Positions 48,656-57,894 of a stretch of DNA of 64,000 nt are shown here, one piece after another. The DNA is from Camelimonas fluminis. Its GTDB lineage: Bacteria; Pseudomonadota; Alphaproteobacteria; Rhizobiales; Beijerinckiaceae. The notes below the pieces were generated by a model. That model searched no databases. It was not told the origin of the DNA and saw only the letters and a program-made list of their open reading frames with translations. The first letter of the stretch is position 1. Every line of letters begins with the position of its first letter. The stretch lies in the NCBI RefSeq assembly GCF_014656355.1, contig NZ_BNCG01000016.1, positions 5,507 to 69,506 of the forward strand, written 5' to 3'. The position numbers and the translations under genes were made by a program.

Positions 48656-48904
48656 TCAATGCGCCGGACGCGCCGTTTCCACCGGCGTTTCCGTCATCGG
48701 TCGCGCCGGCGCGGCCTCTCCGGTCAGCAGCGCCTGCATCTCCTCCGGCGTCTCCCGCGCCAGCAGCACGTCCGGATGGTGCGCCGCGCTGGTGGACAGA
48801 TAGATGGCCGATCCGCCATGAACCGTCCCGCGCACCATCAGCACGCATGATGCGTTCAGCAGGATGCGGGTATTGTCGACCGGATCTGTGACGTGGATGA
48901 ACAT
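48656..48904 (-). CDS. Small conserved-looking protein between proA and nadD
   Basis: 82 residues starting MFIHVTDPVDNTRILLNAS. Preceded by AAGGAGG with ideal spacing, so it is very likely expressed. The beta-rich N-terminal part with N in LLNASCVLMV and IYLSTS resembles the FlbD/Hfq-like small beta-barrels in outline, and a Glu-rich ETPEEMQALL helix follows, but I cannot assign a family. The C-terminal tail is low complexity (APARPMTETPVETARP). It lies antisense to the surrounding operon, which is unusual in a conserved block. Confidence 0.7.
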   Translation of the reverse strand: MFIHVTDPVDNTRILLNASCVLMVRGTVHGGSAIYLSTSAAHHPDVLLARETPEEMQALLTGEAAPARPMTETPVETARPAH

Positions 48905-48979
48905 GACAACCTCCTTGCGTCGGTTACCTCCCTTCCAGTGTAACACAGGGACGCGCGATTTTGTTCGGGCGTGCGCCGC

Positions 48980-49642
48980 ATGATTCCGCGCTGGCGCCTG
49001 CCGCCTCTCGCCCCCGGCGCGCGCATTGGGCTCTATGGCGGTTCGTTCAACCCACCCCACGCCGCCCATCGCCTCGTCGCCGACCAGGCGATGAAACGGT
49101 TGGGGCTTGATCGCGTCTGGTGGCTGGTGACGCCAGGCAACCCGCTGAAGAACGTTGACGGCTTGCCGCCCATCGCCGCGCGCATCGCCCAGGTGCGCGG
49201 CGTCGCCGGCCACGCCCGCCAAGACGTGACCGGCTTCGAGCAGGACATCGGCGCCAGGTTCAGCCACGATACGATCGTCTGGCTGCAACGGCGATTTCCC
49301 GGCGTGCGCTTCGTCTGGATCATGGGCGGCGACAGCATGGCGACGCTGCACCGCTGGCATCACTGGCGCGACATCATGCGCCGCATCCCGGTGGCGGTGA
49401 TCGACCGGCCGGGCCAGACCCTCGCCGCCACCGCCTCCGTCGCCGCCCGCACCTTCGCCGCGGCCCGCCTTCCGGAGGCCGAAGCCCGCCGGCTGGCCAC
49501 GGCGCCGACGCCGGCGTGGGTTCTGCTGCATGGCCCGCGCTCGCCGCTCTCCTCCACGGCGCTGCGCGCCAGCGCCGGGCAGGCGCATGCGGTGGAAATC
49601 AGCCCGTCCCGAGACTGCGGAAAGCCCCTGCCGCTCCGTTGA
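48980..49642 (+). CDS. nadD: Nicotinate-nucleotide adenylyltransferase
   Basis: 220 residues. It joins nicotinate mononucleotide with ATP to deamido-NAD. The nucleotidyl-transferase motif reads GGSFNPPHAAHR: HAAH in place of the normal HxGH. Also WWLVTPGNPLK, WIMGGDSM and SPLSSTALR (the ISSTxIR motif), all expected. The Gly to Ala change next to the catalytic histidine is unusual. Start ATG 48980 or GTG 48971. It is upstream of rsfS as in relatives; the C-terminal tail after SSTALR is longer than needed. Confidence 0.92.
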   Translation: MIPRWRLPPLAPGARIGLYGGSFNPPHAAHRLVADQAMKRLGLDRVWWLVTPGNPLKNVDGLPPIAARIAQVRGVAGHARQDVTGFEQDIGARFSHDTIVWLQRRFPGVRFVWIMGGDSMATLHRWHHWRDIMRRIPVAVIDRPGQTLAATASVAARTFAAARLPEAEARRLATAPTPAWVLLHGPRSPLSSTALRASAGQAHAVEISPSRDCGKPLPLR

Positions 49643-49720
49643 ACCTGGATGACGTAACGGCTATGGTGGAGAAAGTTTTCAGACACCGTTTTTCACGCAA
49701 GGGACCAGGCGCGCTACCAT

Positions 49721-50119
49721 ATGCCCAATCGCATTCCGGACACCGAACCGCAGGCCGCAGACGTCGACGCGGACGTCGCCCTCGCCAATGTCCTCTCGGT
49801 CGCCTTGCACAGCCTTGACGAGATGAAGGCGGAAGACATCGTCCAGCTCGACCTGACGGGCAAGACGTCGTTGGCCGACGCCATGATCATCGCCTCCGGC
49901 CGCTCCAACCGTCACGTGGGCTCGATCGCCGAGAAGCTGATCGAGGACCTGAAGGCGGCGGGCGTCAAGGGCATCAAGGACGAGGGCTTCCCCTCCTGCG
50001 ACTGGGTGCTGGTCGACGCCGGCGATCTCATCATCCACATCTTCCGCCCGGAAGTTCGCGTCTTCTACAATCTGGAGAAGATGTGGGGGGCCGCTCCGGC
50101 CGCCGGAACCGCCTCCTGA
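49721..50119 (+). CDS. rsfS: Ribosomal silencing factor RsfS
   Basis: 132 residues. It binds ribosomal protein uL14 and stops subunit joining when nutrients are low. Family marks: LDEMKAEDIVQLDLTGK, ADAMIIASGRSNRHV, GLPSCDW-like EGFPSCDWVLVDAGD and HIFRPEVR. ATG 49721 is one of several close starts. Typical order nadD-rsfS-rlmH is kept. Confidence 0.95.
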   Translation: MPNRIPDTEPQAADVDADVALANVLSVALHSLDEMKAEDIVQLDLTGKTSLADAMIIASGRSNRHVGSIAEKLIEDLKAAGVKGIKDEGFPSCDWVLVDAGDLIIHIFRPEVRVFYNLEKMWGAAPAAGTAS

Positions 50120-50278
50120 CGCCATCCGCGGGCGTCGTCCCGGCGTCTGGCCGCGACAGGCTGACGTCCGGAGCCGGGCACCTGCGCGACGTCAGCATCC
50201 CTGGCGGCCGAAACCAGGCCTCCCGCCCGCTCCATATGTTCAGATGAGGATGGCGCCTCAGGCGATGGGACCACGTCC

Positions 50279-50758
50279 TTGAAAATCTCGCTGATCTGCA
50301 TCGGCCGCATGAAGGCCGGCCCGGAGCGGGAGCTGGCTGATCGTTATCACCAGCGCGCCGTCGCCCAGGGCCGGCCGCTCGGCGTCAGCGCGGTCAGCGT
50401 GATCGAGCTGCCGGAGAGCCGCGCCGCCGACGCCAGCCGGCGCAAGGCCGAGGAAGCGCAGGCGATTCTCGGCAAGACCCAGGGCGGCGTCATCGTCGCC
50501 TTTGACGAGCGCGGTCCGGCCCTCGACAGCGAGACGGTGGCGGCGCGCTTCGCCGCATGGCGCGACAGCGGCGCCGAACATGTGTGCTTCGTCATCGGCG
50601 GCGCCGACGGCCTCGACCCGTCGGTGCGCGACGCGGCCCGGCTGGCGCTCTCCTTCGGCGCCATGACCCTGCCGCACCAGCTGGTGCGGGTGCTGGCGCT
50701 GGAGCAGATTTACCGGATGATGACCATCATCGACGGTCACCCCTATCACCGCAGCTGA
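50279..50758 (+). CDS. rlmH: 23S rRNA (pseudouridine1915-N3)-methyltransferase
   Basis: 159 residues of the SPOUT fold. It methylates pseudouridine 1915 in helix 69 of 23S rRNA with SAM. The knot region shows FVIGGADGLDPSVRD and the C-terminal ALSFGAMTLPHQLVRVLALEQIYR is diagnostic, ending GHPYHRS. The start is TTG at 50279 (MKISLICIGRMK), the only choice matching the family N-terminus. Confidence 0.95.
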   Translation: MKISLICIGRMKAGPERELADRYHQRAVAQGRPLGVSAVSVIELPESRAADASRRKAEEAQAILGKTQGGVIVAFDERGPALDSETVAARFAAWRDSGAEHVCFVIGGADGLDPSVRDAARLALSFGAMTLPHQLVRVLALEQIYRMMTIIDGHPYHRS

Positions 50759-50997
50759 GCCCCCGGCGCATTTCGCCGCCGGGCGCCACCGCGTCGCCTT
50801 GTTTGCCATTGATTGTCGCCAGCAATCGCGACGACCAGCTGTCGCCGCGCCCTTGTCCGCGCCTGACTGGCGTCTCCGGCGGAACAAAACGGTTGATGAT
50901 GCAAAGGCTGCGTTTACCTCATTGCCATATCAGTCAATGTGAGGCGTTGCGCCGCTCGCCTGTCATTCACGCGGTCAGCATCTGAGCACATCTGGAC

Positions 50998-52437
50998 ATG
51001 GTTCATTCCGCGCTCCCGCCGCCCCGTTCGCGTCGCGCCCTCTCCACCCTGCGAATCGCAAGGGGAGGCCTGCTGGCCTGCGCCCTGGCGACGGCGTGCG
51101 CCGCCGCGCTGCCCGCTGGCGTGGCCACTGCCCAGCAACGCCCCGGCACCAACACCCGCCAGACCGAGAAAGACGCGCGAGAGGCCGAACTGAAGGCCAT
51201 CGAAACCCGCCTGCACTCCAGCGAGGAAGCGCGGATTCGTCTGGAGGCGGAAATCGCCGCCATCAAGCTGGACCGCGCCCGCCTCAACGGCGCCCTGCTG
51301 AACACCACCAGCAAGGTGCAGGCGACGGAAGAACGAATCGCCGAACTCGAATCGCGTCTCGCCACCCTCAACGACAGCGCCGCGGCCATCCGCAAATCGT
51401 TCCAGAGCCGCCAGGACGTCATCGTCGAGGTGATGGCGGCGTTGCAGCGCATCGGCCGGCGTCCGCCGCCGGCGGTGCTCGCCAGTCCTGACGACCTGCT
51501 GACGGCGGTGCGCACCTCGATCCTGCTGGGGGCGGTGCTGCCGGAGTTGCGGGCCGAAACCCGCGCCCTCGCCAGCGATCTGGCAGAGCTGGTGCGGCTC
51601 GGCGACGCCATCAAGGCGGACAAGCAGACCCTCTTCCGGGAAATGGAAGCGATCGTCGAGGAGCGGCGACGCCTGGCGGCGCTGATCGAGGCGCGCCAGG
51701 CCCGCCTCGCCGGCGCCGAACAGGAAACCAGCGACCAGACCAGTCAGGCGGCCGCGCTGGCCAAACAAGCGACCGACCTCAAGAGCCTGATCGCCCGGCT
51801 TGAGGCTGAGCTTGGCGCGGCCCAGCGCAACACCGCGGCGGCGCGCAAGGCCGAGGAAGACCTCAAGAACGCGAAGGAACAGCTCGCCTCGCTGGCGTTC
51901 AAGGACCCGGCGCGCCTTGAACCCAAGATCGCCTTCGTCGACGCGCGCGGCCAGTTGCCGCTGCCCGTGGGTGGAAAAGAGGTGGTTTCCTTTGGAACAT
52001 CGGATTCTGCTGGCGGCAAGACGCAGGGAATCACCATCGCGGCGCAACCCGGCGCCGTTGTTTCGGCGCCTTCTGATGGTTGGGTGTCATTTGCTGGCCC
52101 GTTCCGGTCGTTCGGCCAACTCTTGATCATAAATGCGGGCGGTGGGTACTATGTCCTGCTGGCCGGCATGGAGCGGATCAACGTCAGTCTCGGCCAGTTC
52201 GTCCTGGCCGGTGAACCTGTCGCCATCATGGGGCAGGCGCAATCTGGCGCCAGCGACGCGGACAAGGCCGGCGCGGGGACGCCTGACAACGCAGAAGCAA
52301 CCGGGGGCGGACGGGCGGATGCACATCCGGGACCGGCCCTTTACATCGAATTCCGTAAGGATGGCGGGGCGATCGACCCCACGCCCTGGTGGTCCAGATC
52401 CCAGGGCGCGTCTCAAGGCGAAAAGGTTCGCGGATAA
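50998..52437 (+). CDS. EnvC-like murein hydrolase activator (degenerate LytM)
   Basis: 479 residues: a signal peptide (hydrophobic GLLACALATACAAALPAGVATA), a long coiled coil (about residues 55-130 and 190-290, dense in Glu, Arg, Lys, Ala), then a C-terminal M23-type domain (about 310-470). In this domain the zinc ligands of LytM peptidases are missing (TQGITIAAQPGAVVSAP, GGGYYVLLAGMERINV), as in EnvC, which activates amidases instead of cutting peptidoglycan itself. The stop overlaps the ctpA start by one base (TAATG), so the two are coupled. Start ATG 50998. Confidence 0.9.
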   Translation: MVHSALPPPRSRRALSTLRIARGGLLACALATACAAALPAGVATAQQRPGTNTRQTEKDAREAELKAIETRLHSSEEARIRLEAEIAAIKLDRARLNGALLNTTSKVQATEERIAELESRLATLNDSAAAIRKSFQSRQDVIVEVMAALQRIGRRPPPAVLASPDDLLTAVRTSILLGAVLPELRAETRALASDLAELVRLGDAIKADKQTLFREMEAIVEERRRLAALIEARQARLAGAEQETSDQTSQAAALAKQATDLKSLIARLEAELGAAQRNTAAARKAEEDLKNAKEQLASLAFKDPARLEPKIAFVDARGQLPLPVGGKEVVSFGTSDSAGGKTQGITIAAQPGAVVSAPSDGWVSFAGPFRSFGQLLIINAGGGYYVLLAGMERINVSLGQFVLAGEPVAIMGQAQSGASDADKAGAGTPDNAEATGGGRADAHPGPALYIEFRKDGGAIDPTPWWSRSQGASQGEKVRG

Positions 52438-53894
52438 TGCGAAAGATTTCCATTCTGGTTTGCGGCGTGGCGATGGGCGTCGGCATGTCGCTCGTGGCGA
52501 CGCAGACCCGGCTGATGTCCACGACCAGCGCCACCGCAGCCTCGCCAGACATCTACCGCCAGCTCAACCTGTTCGGCGACGTGTTTGAAAAGGTCCGCAG
52601 CGACTACGTCGAGAAGCCCAGCGAAGGCAAGATGATCGAGTCAGCCATCAACGGCATGCTCTCATCGCTTGATCCCCACTCCAGCTACATGGACGCGAAG
52701 GCGTTCAAGGACATGCAGGTGGAGACGCGGGGCCAGTTTGGCGGCCTCGGCATCGAGGTGACGCAGGAGGACGGCCAGATCAAGGTGGTGACGCCGATCG
52801 ACGACACGCCCGCCGCCCGCGCCGGCATCCTCACCAACGATCTGATCACGAAGATCGACGGTGAAGCGGTGCAGGGCATGGCGCTGAACCAGGCCGTCGA
52901 CAAGATGCGCGGCCCGGTCAACACCAAGGTCACGCTCACCATCCAGCGCCCGGGCCGCAAGGACCCGCTGCAGGTGACGCTGACCCGTGAGATGATCTCG
53001 ATCCGCTCGGTGCGCTCGCGCGTCGAGGGCGACATCGCCTATGTCCGCCTGACCCAGTTCATCGAGCACAGCTTCGACGACGTGAAGGCGGCCATCGAGA
53101 AGACCACCAAGGAAATCGGCGCCGACAAGATCAAGGGCTATGTCCTTGACCTGCGCAACAACCGCGGCGGTCTGCTTGATCAGGCGGTTTATGTCTCCGA
53201 CGCCTTCCTGAACCGTGGCGAGATCGTGTCCACCCGTGGCCGCAACGCCGACGAGACGCAGCGCTTCAGCGCCCGCAACGGCGATCTCACCAACGGCAAG
53301 CCTGTGGTCGTGCTCATCAACGGCGGCTCCGCCTCGGCGGCGGAAATCGTCGCCGGCGCCCTGCAGGACCACAAGCGCGCCACGCTCATCGGCACGCGCT
53401 CGTTCGGCAAGGGATCGGTGCAGACCATCATCCCGCTGGGCTCCAACGGCGCGCTGCGGCTCACCACCGCCCGTTACTACACGCCGTCTGGCCGCTCCAT
53501 CCAGGCCAAGGGCATCGACCCTGACATGGTGGTGCTGCAGGACATCCCCGACGAGTGGAAGGGCAAGGACGAAACCAAGGGTGAGGCCGGCCTGAAGGGG
53601 CACCTCTCCGGCGAGCGTCGCGACAGGGAGAAGGCGGAGCAGCAGGACGCCGCCCAGACGAAGCCGGACGACAAGGCCGCTCCTGGCGCTGGAAAGGCCA
53701 CGCCTGAGAAGGCCAGCAAGGACAAGGCCGGCAAGGACAAGGAGCCGGAGGAGCAGTCCGGTTCCTCGGCCTACATCCCGCCGGACCCGGCCAAGGACAA
53801 GCAGTTGCAGGCCGCCCTTGAACTTCTGCGCACCGGTCGCGCCACCGCCGCCGTCGTCAAACCCGCCGACCCACAGAAGGCCAAGGCCAACTGA
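52437..53894 (+). CDS. ctpA: C-terminal processing protease, S41 family
   Basis: 485 residues. It cleaves periplasmic substrates near their C-termini and often regulates cell-wall hydrolases. A signal/anchor (ISILVCGVAMGVGMSLVA) is followed by a PDZ domain (GGLGIEVTQEDGQIKVV) and the protease domain with Ser in NGGSASAAEIVAGAL and Lys in TRSFGKGSVQT, the Ser-Lys dyad. After the domain there is a long charged, low-complexity linker (KPDDKAAPGAGKATPEKASK). Pairing with envC suggests shared cell-separation work. Start ATG 52437. A terminator follows. Confidence 0.95.
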   Translation: MRKISILVCGVAMGVGMSLVATQTRLMSTTSATAASPDIYRQLNLFGDVFEKVRSDYVEKPSEGKMIESAINGMLSSLDPHSSYMDAKAFKDMQVETRGQFGGLGIEVTQEDGQIKVVTPIDDTPAARAGILTNDLITKIDGEAVQGMALNQAVDKMRGPVNTKVTLTIQRPGRKDPLQVTLTREMISIRSVRSRVEGDIAYVRLTQFIEHSFDDVKAAIEKTTKEIGADKIKGYVLDLRNNRGGLLDQAVYVSDAFLNRGEIVSTRGRNADETQRFSARNGDLTNGKPVVVLINGGSASAAEIVAGALQDHKRATLIGTRSFGKGSVQTIIPLGSNGALRLTTARYYTPSGRSIQAKGIDPDMVVLQDIPDEWKGKDETKGEAGLKGHLSGERRDREKAEQQDAAQTKPDDKAAPGAGKATPEKASKDKAGKDKEPEEQSGSSAYIPPDPAKDKQLQAALELLRTGRATAAVVKPADPQKAKAN

Positions 53895-53918
53895 GGCGCC
53901 AGACCGGAAACAAGGGAT

Positions 53919-53948
53919 GGCCCTGGCGAAAATCGCCGGGGCCTTTTT
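53919..53948 (+). terminator. Rho-independent terminator after ctpA
   Basis: GGCCCTGGCGA and TCGCCGGGGCC pair with one G-T wobble around AA, followed by TTTTT. Confidence 0.85.
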
Positions 53949-54247
53949 CGTATCCGCGCCTTTTTGATCAGGACGCCTCCTGAAAAGGCTGGCGCCGGGT
54001 TTCGCCGCGAGGCGCGCTTGGATGAAGGCGACGCGCCGCTCATTCAGGCAACAGGCCGCGTGTGGCAGGTTCACGGCCAGCCGCCGCCAGACCATTGCCA
54101 GAGCAGGGTCGCATCCGGCATAACAACCTCCCCCCCCGGGAATGCTTCGGGGTCTGCAGCACAAGGCGCAGGACAGGGCTGACCCGAATGGGCCGGACGC
54201 CCCCTGTCTGCCTGAGCGCCACCAATTTATCCCGGGCGAGGCCTGCC

Positions 54248-54766
54248 ATGACTGACGACAAGCGCTTTTTGAGACTTCCCTATCGGCTGTGCGTCGGCGT
54301 CATGCTGCTCAATCGCGACAACGAGGTGTTTGTCGGCAAGCGGCGCGGCGAGGCCGGGCCTGAACACGTTAACGCCGCCTATTCCTGGCAAATGCCCCAG
54401 GGCGGCATTGACGACGGCGAGGAGCCCTACCCCGCCGCCCTGCGCGAACTCTACGAGGAAACCAGCGTCAGCTCCGTTGAGCTGGTTGCCGAAGCCCCCG
54501 CCTGGTACAGCTATGACCTGCCACAGGAAATCCTGCGCCGCTCGTGGCGGGGCCGCTATCGCGGGCAAAAGCAGAAGTGGTTCGCCATGCGTTTCACCGG
54601 CAATGAGTCGGAGATCAACGTGCGCCATCCGGCTGGCGGCCACAGGGCGGAATTCAGCGAGTGGCGCTGGGCGCCCATGGACAGCCTGCCAGGCCTGATC
54701 ATCCCGTTCAAGCGCCCCGTTTACGAACAGGTCGTGGCCGCTTTTTCGCAACTGCCGAAAAACTGA
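54248..54766 (+). CDS. rppH: RNA pyrophosphohydrolase
   Basis: 172 residues of the Nudix family. It removes pyrophosphate from 5'-triphosphate RNA, starting RNase E-type decay. The Nudix box [22 protein letters not shown] is complete with the metal-binding REL-x2-EE, and [24 protein letters not shown] is the RppH signature. ATG 54248 gives [13 protein letters not shown]; the long in-frame stretch upstream is not coding. Confidence 0.95.
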   Translation: MTDDKRFLRLPYRLCVGVMLLNRDNEVFVGKRRGEAGPEHVNAAYSWQMPQGGIDDGEEPYPAALRELYEETSVSSVELVAEAPAWYSYDLPQEILRRSWRGRYRGQKQKWFAMRFTGNESEINVRHPAGGHRAEFSEWRWAPMDSLPGLIIPFKRPVYEQVVAAFSQLPKN

Positions 54767-54823
54767 GGCCCGATTCCAGGCTGGACCAGCATCCGGTGAG
54801 GCGGGCTGACCCGGATGCTGGCG

Positions 54824-55765
54824 TCAGCTTCGCCCCGTCAGCCGGCGCCAGATCGCCGGAAACAGCCGACCGTCGATCACCGCCAGGCCGACGCCAACCA
54901 TCGCCATGCCAAGGAAGGCCGTGGGCGGCAGCCGCTCGCCCAGCACCATGGCGCCGAGCGCCACAGCCCAGCCTGGAATCAGCAGGTTCACCAGCATCAG
55001 ATTGGTGGCGCCGGCCTCCGCCAGCACCCGGTAGAAAATGATATAGGGCAGCGCCGTGGCGATCACGCCCAGCGCCAGCACCGCCGCGAGGGCCCCTGCC
55101 CCCGGCGCCGGACGGGACCACGGCTGGTCGACCGCCAGCGCAAGCGGAACGATGACGCAAGCCACCATCAATTGCTGACCAAAGGCGGCGACCACCGGCG
55201 TCACCTCCATGCTGCGGAACACCCGGCCATAGACGGCGGACGCGGCGTAGCTGACCGTCGCCGACAGGCAGGTGATTTGCGCCAGAACGGCGCTGTCCAT
55301 GCCGGACAGGACCCCGGGGCCCACCACCAGGGCGACGCCCAACATGCCGGCGAGGACGCCAGTGAATCTTTGCCGGGTCAGCTTTTCGTCATGGGTCAGC
55401 AGATGCGCCATCACCGCCGTCAGCAAGGGCGTCGGCGCGTTGAGAATGGCGGCCATGCTGGAGGGAATCTGCGTCTGCGCCCACGCCACCATCATCCACG
55501 GAATCAGGTTGTTGAGCGCCCCCATCATGAAGAACGCCCGCCAGACCTTCGCCTGACGCGGCAGACGTTGCCGCCCCACCGCCACGATGAGACCGAGCGC
55601 CACCGCGGCCACCCCCACCCGTCCGGCGACCACGCTGAACGGCGCAAAGCCGGTGAGGGCGAACTTGATGAACATGAAGCCGCCGCCCCACAGGGCGGAC
55701 ATCAACAATATCATCAGCCAGAGGCGGCCGGTCATGCCGGGACTGACGGGAGCGGGGCTAGTCAC
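54824..55765 (-). CDS. EamA/DMT-family transporter
   Basis: 313 residues with about ten transmembrane segments arranged as two EamA repeats; FGALWGGGFMFIK-like SALWGGGFMFIK starts the first and GALNNLIPWMMVAWAQTQIPS and VNLLIPGWAVALGAMVLGERL mark the halves. These inner-membrane exporters move amino acids, nucleosides or other metabolites out; the substrate is unknown. The gene is convergent with rppH. Start ATG 55765. Confidence 0.88.
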   Translation of the reverse strand: MTSPAPVSPGMTGRLWLMILLMSALWGGGFMFIKFALTGFAPFSVVAGRVGVAAVALGLIVAVGRQRLPRQAKVWRAFFMMGALNNLIPWMMVAWAQTQIPSSMAAILNAPTPLLTAVMAHLLTHDEKLTRQRFTGVLAGMLGVALVVGPGVLSGMDSAVLAQITCLSATVSYAASAVYGRVFRSMEVTPVVAAFGQQLMVACVIVPLALAVDQPWSRPAPGAGALAAVLALGVIATALPYIIFYRVLAEAGATNLMLVNLLIPGWAVALGAMVLGERLPPTAFLGMAMVGVGLAVIDGRLFPAIWRRLTGRS

Positions 55766-55874
55766 GGACTTATGGTCTCAGGAATGTGGCAGGCGCCGTT
55801 CGAGGCTCACCCTGGCTGGCGCAGTTTCAGATAACGGTCACGCTTTTGGAAGCCCCGCCTCCTGACCGCAGCCG

Positions 55875-57746
55875 TCAGCCCGCAAGTTCGAAGTGCGCTC
55901 CCCGCGGATGGAAATTGGGATTATAAAATGGATCCCGGTTGCGGAGGTCCGGGTGTGCGCCATAAAGCTTCTCTCGATCGGCGTCGAGACGCGCCCGTTT
56001 CGCCGGGTCCATTAAATCATTGCCCCGGCTGACCGATTCATAGTGAAGCAATTCCGCCGCCGTCGCCACGATATTGTAGTAACCGCGCTCATAGAGGCGA
56101 AAGCACAAGTCGACGTCGTTATAAGCAACGGGTAGTTGCTCATTGAATCCGCCGACTGCGTCGAACTTCGTGCGTGTGATCATCAAACAGGCGCCAGTCA
56201 CAGCGAGCCAGTTATATTCCAGTACATTGCGCAGGAAATAACCAGGCCGGTTCGCCCGCTCATGTTGCGAGGCGTGAACCGGGCCAATCTCCGAATTGAT
56301 CACGCCCACGTGCTGCACGCCCCGGCTCTGCGGGTACAGCAATTTGGCGCCAACGGCGCCGATGTGCGACAGTTGCGCGAAACCGGCCATCCGCTCCAGC
56401 CAATCCGGCGTCATCACTTCTGTGTCGTCGTTGAGGAACAGCAGCAGCTCGCCATCGGAATGGTGCGCGCCGATATTGTTCAGCTCGGAATAGTTGAACG
56501 GCGCATCGTGGCGAATGACCTTCACGTCCTTCCGCCGCTCCTCTTCCAGCATCTGCAGGGTCGCGGCGTCGGTTGTGCCATTATCCAGCACAACGATCTG
56601 AACATTCTGGTAGCTGGACTTTGTCCGGATGGACTCCAGGCACACGCCGAGCACCCGGCCGTTATTCTTGCTCGGAATGACAATGGAAATCAGCGGCGCG
56701 CCCTGCATGTGCGGGCGCACGCGGAAAAAGCCGCGCGCCTCCCGCAAGGGCTCCAGAGCGCCAGATATGCCGCGCCGGGCCAGCGCGTCTTCCCGAACCC
56801 GCTTGCCGGCGTCGATGGCATAGGGCTTGGCGGCTTGATCCCCGGCGGCGGAGCCTGGATTGACGCGCCAGTGATACAGCACCCTGGGGATATGAACGAT
56901 GCGCTGCGCCTTCTCGGTGATCCGCAGCACCAGATCCCAGTCCTGGCTGCCGTCGAACTCAGACCGCAACAGCCCCGTCTCATCCAGCAGGCTCCTGCGC
57001 ACGCAACTGACGTGGCAGGTGTACATGATGCTCATCAGCGTGTCGGGTGACCAGTCCGGTTTGAAAAACGGCTCAAAATGCCAGCCGCGCGGCGAGAGCT
57101 TGTCCTCGTCGCTATACAGATAGTCAGCGTCCGTATCGCGTATGGCGCGCGCCAGTTCATACAGACAATCGACGGTCAGTTCGTCGTCATGGTCCAAAAA
57201 GACGATGTAGTCGCCCGTCGCCGCCGCGATGGCGCGGTTGGTGGCGGCGGAGATGCCGCCATTCTGCTCCGTGAACAGCACCTGGACGCGCGGATCCGAA
57301 ATCTGCGCCAACGCCGCGCGCGTCTCAGGCGATGGACTGGCGTCGTCAGCGAGAATCAACTGCCAATGGGGATACCATTGCGCCTGCACCGAACGGATCA
57401 TCGCCTCCAGCAACGCCGGAGGCGTATTCCAGGTCGGGGTGACAATAGAAAACCGGATGCCTGGCCCTGGCTCCGCCAGGATCTCGGCGAGATCGGCCGG
57501 ACGCTCAGGCGAGACATAGCGATAGGACGCCCCACCGGCGCCCAACAGACGACGCGCCAGGCGATTGCTGCCGGCGAAAGGCGTCAACCGCCGGCGCAAC
57601 CAGTCCCGGGCGCCAAGCGGCAAAAGCCGTTTGGCAAGTGCGCGCGCAAGATCAACGGGGTGACCAGGCGCACCCGTCGGCCGCCTGGTTGTCATCTGGC
57701 GCTCACCAGCGTTTCCCTGGGGGGGCTCGCCGCTCTGCCGTGTCAT
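55875..57746 (-). CDS. Two-domain family 2 glycosyltransferase
   Basis: 623 residues. Two GT-A domains: the first, about residues 100-330, has FSIVTPTWNTPP, FLDHDDELT and YSDEDKLSP; the second, about residues 350-600, has ISIVIPSKNNGRVL, FLNDDTEVMTPDWLE and YNDVDLCFRLYERGY. The order and spacing resemble bifunctional transferases that build cell-surface polysaccharide such as O-antigen or capsule. No signal peptide, so it acts on the cytosolic side of the inner membrane. It stands alone rather than in a polysaccharide locus. Start ATG 57746; another Met at residue 18 is possible. Confidence 0.88.
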   Translation of the reverse strand: MTRQSGEPPQGNAGERQMTTRRPTGAPGHPVDLARALAKRLLPLGARDWLRRRLTPFAGSNRLARRLLGAGGASYRYVSPERPADLAEILAEPGPGIRFSIVTPTWNTPPALLEAMIRSVQAQWYPHWQLILADDASPSPETRAALAQISDPRVQVLFTEQNGGISAATNRAIAAATGDYIVFLDHDDELTVDCLYELARAIRDTDADYLYSDEDKLSPRGWHFEPFFKPDWSPDTLMSIMYTCHVSCVRRSLLDETGLLRSEFDGSQDWDLVLRITEKAQRIVHIPRVLYHWRVNPGSAAGDQAAKPYAIDAGKRVREDALARRGISGALEPLREARGFFRVRPHMQGAPLISIVIPSKNNGRVLGVCLESIRTKSSYQNVQIVVLDNGTTDAATLQMLEEERRKDVKVIRHDAPFNYSELNNIGAHHSDGELLLFLNDDTEVMTPDWLERMAGFAQLSHIGAVGAKLLYPQSRGVQHVGVINSEIGPVHASQHERANRPGYFLRNVLEYNWLAVTGACLMITRTKFDAVGGFNEQLPVAYNDVDLCFRLYERGYYNIVATAAELLHYESVSRGNDLMDPAKRARLDADREKLYGAHPDLRNRDPFYNPNFHPRGAHFELAG

Positions 57747-57894
57747 TATGACGGTGTCTCCCGGATGCTCCAGCCTGATCGGGAATGCCCGACGAGAACT
57801 GCTCTAACCTGAGCATCTGCATCATGCAAACGGCGGCAGAACGGCCATGACGCGGCGTGACGGCGGCGGCGGATCCGCCGTCATGCCTGACGGA

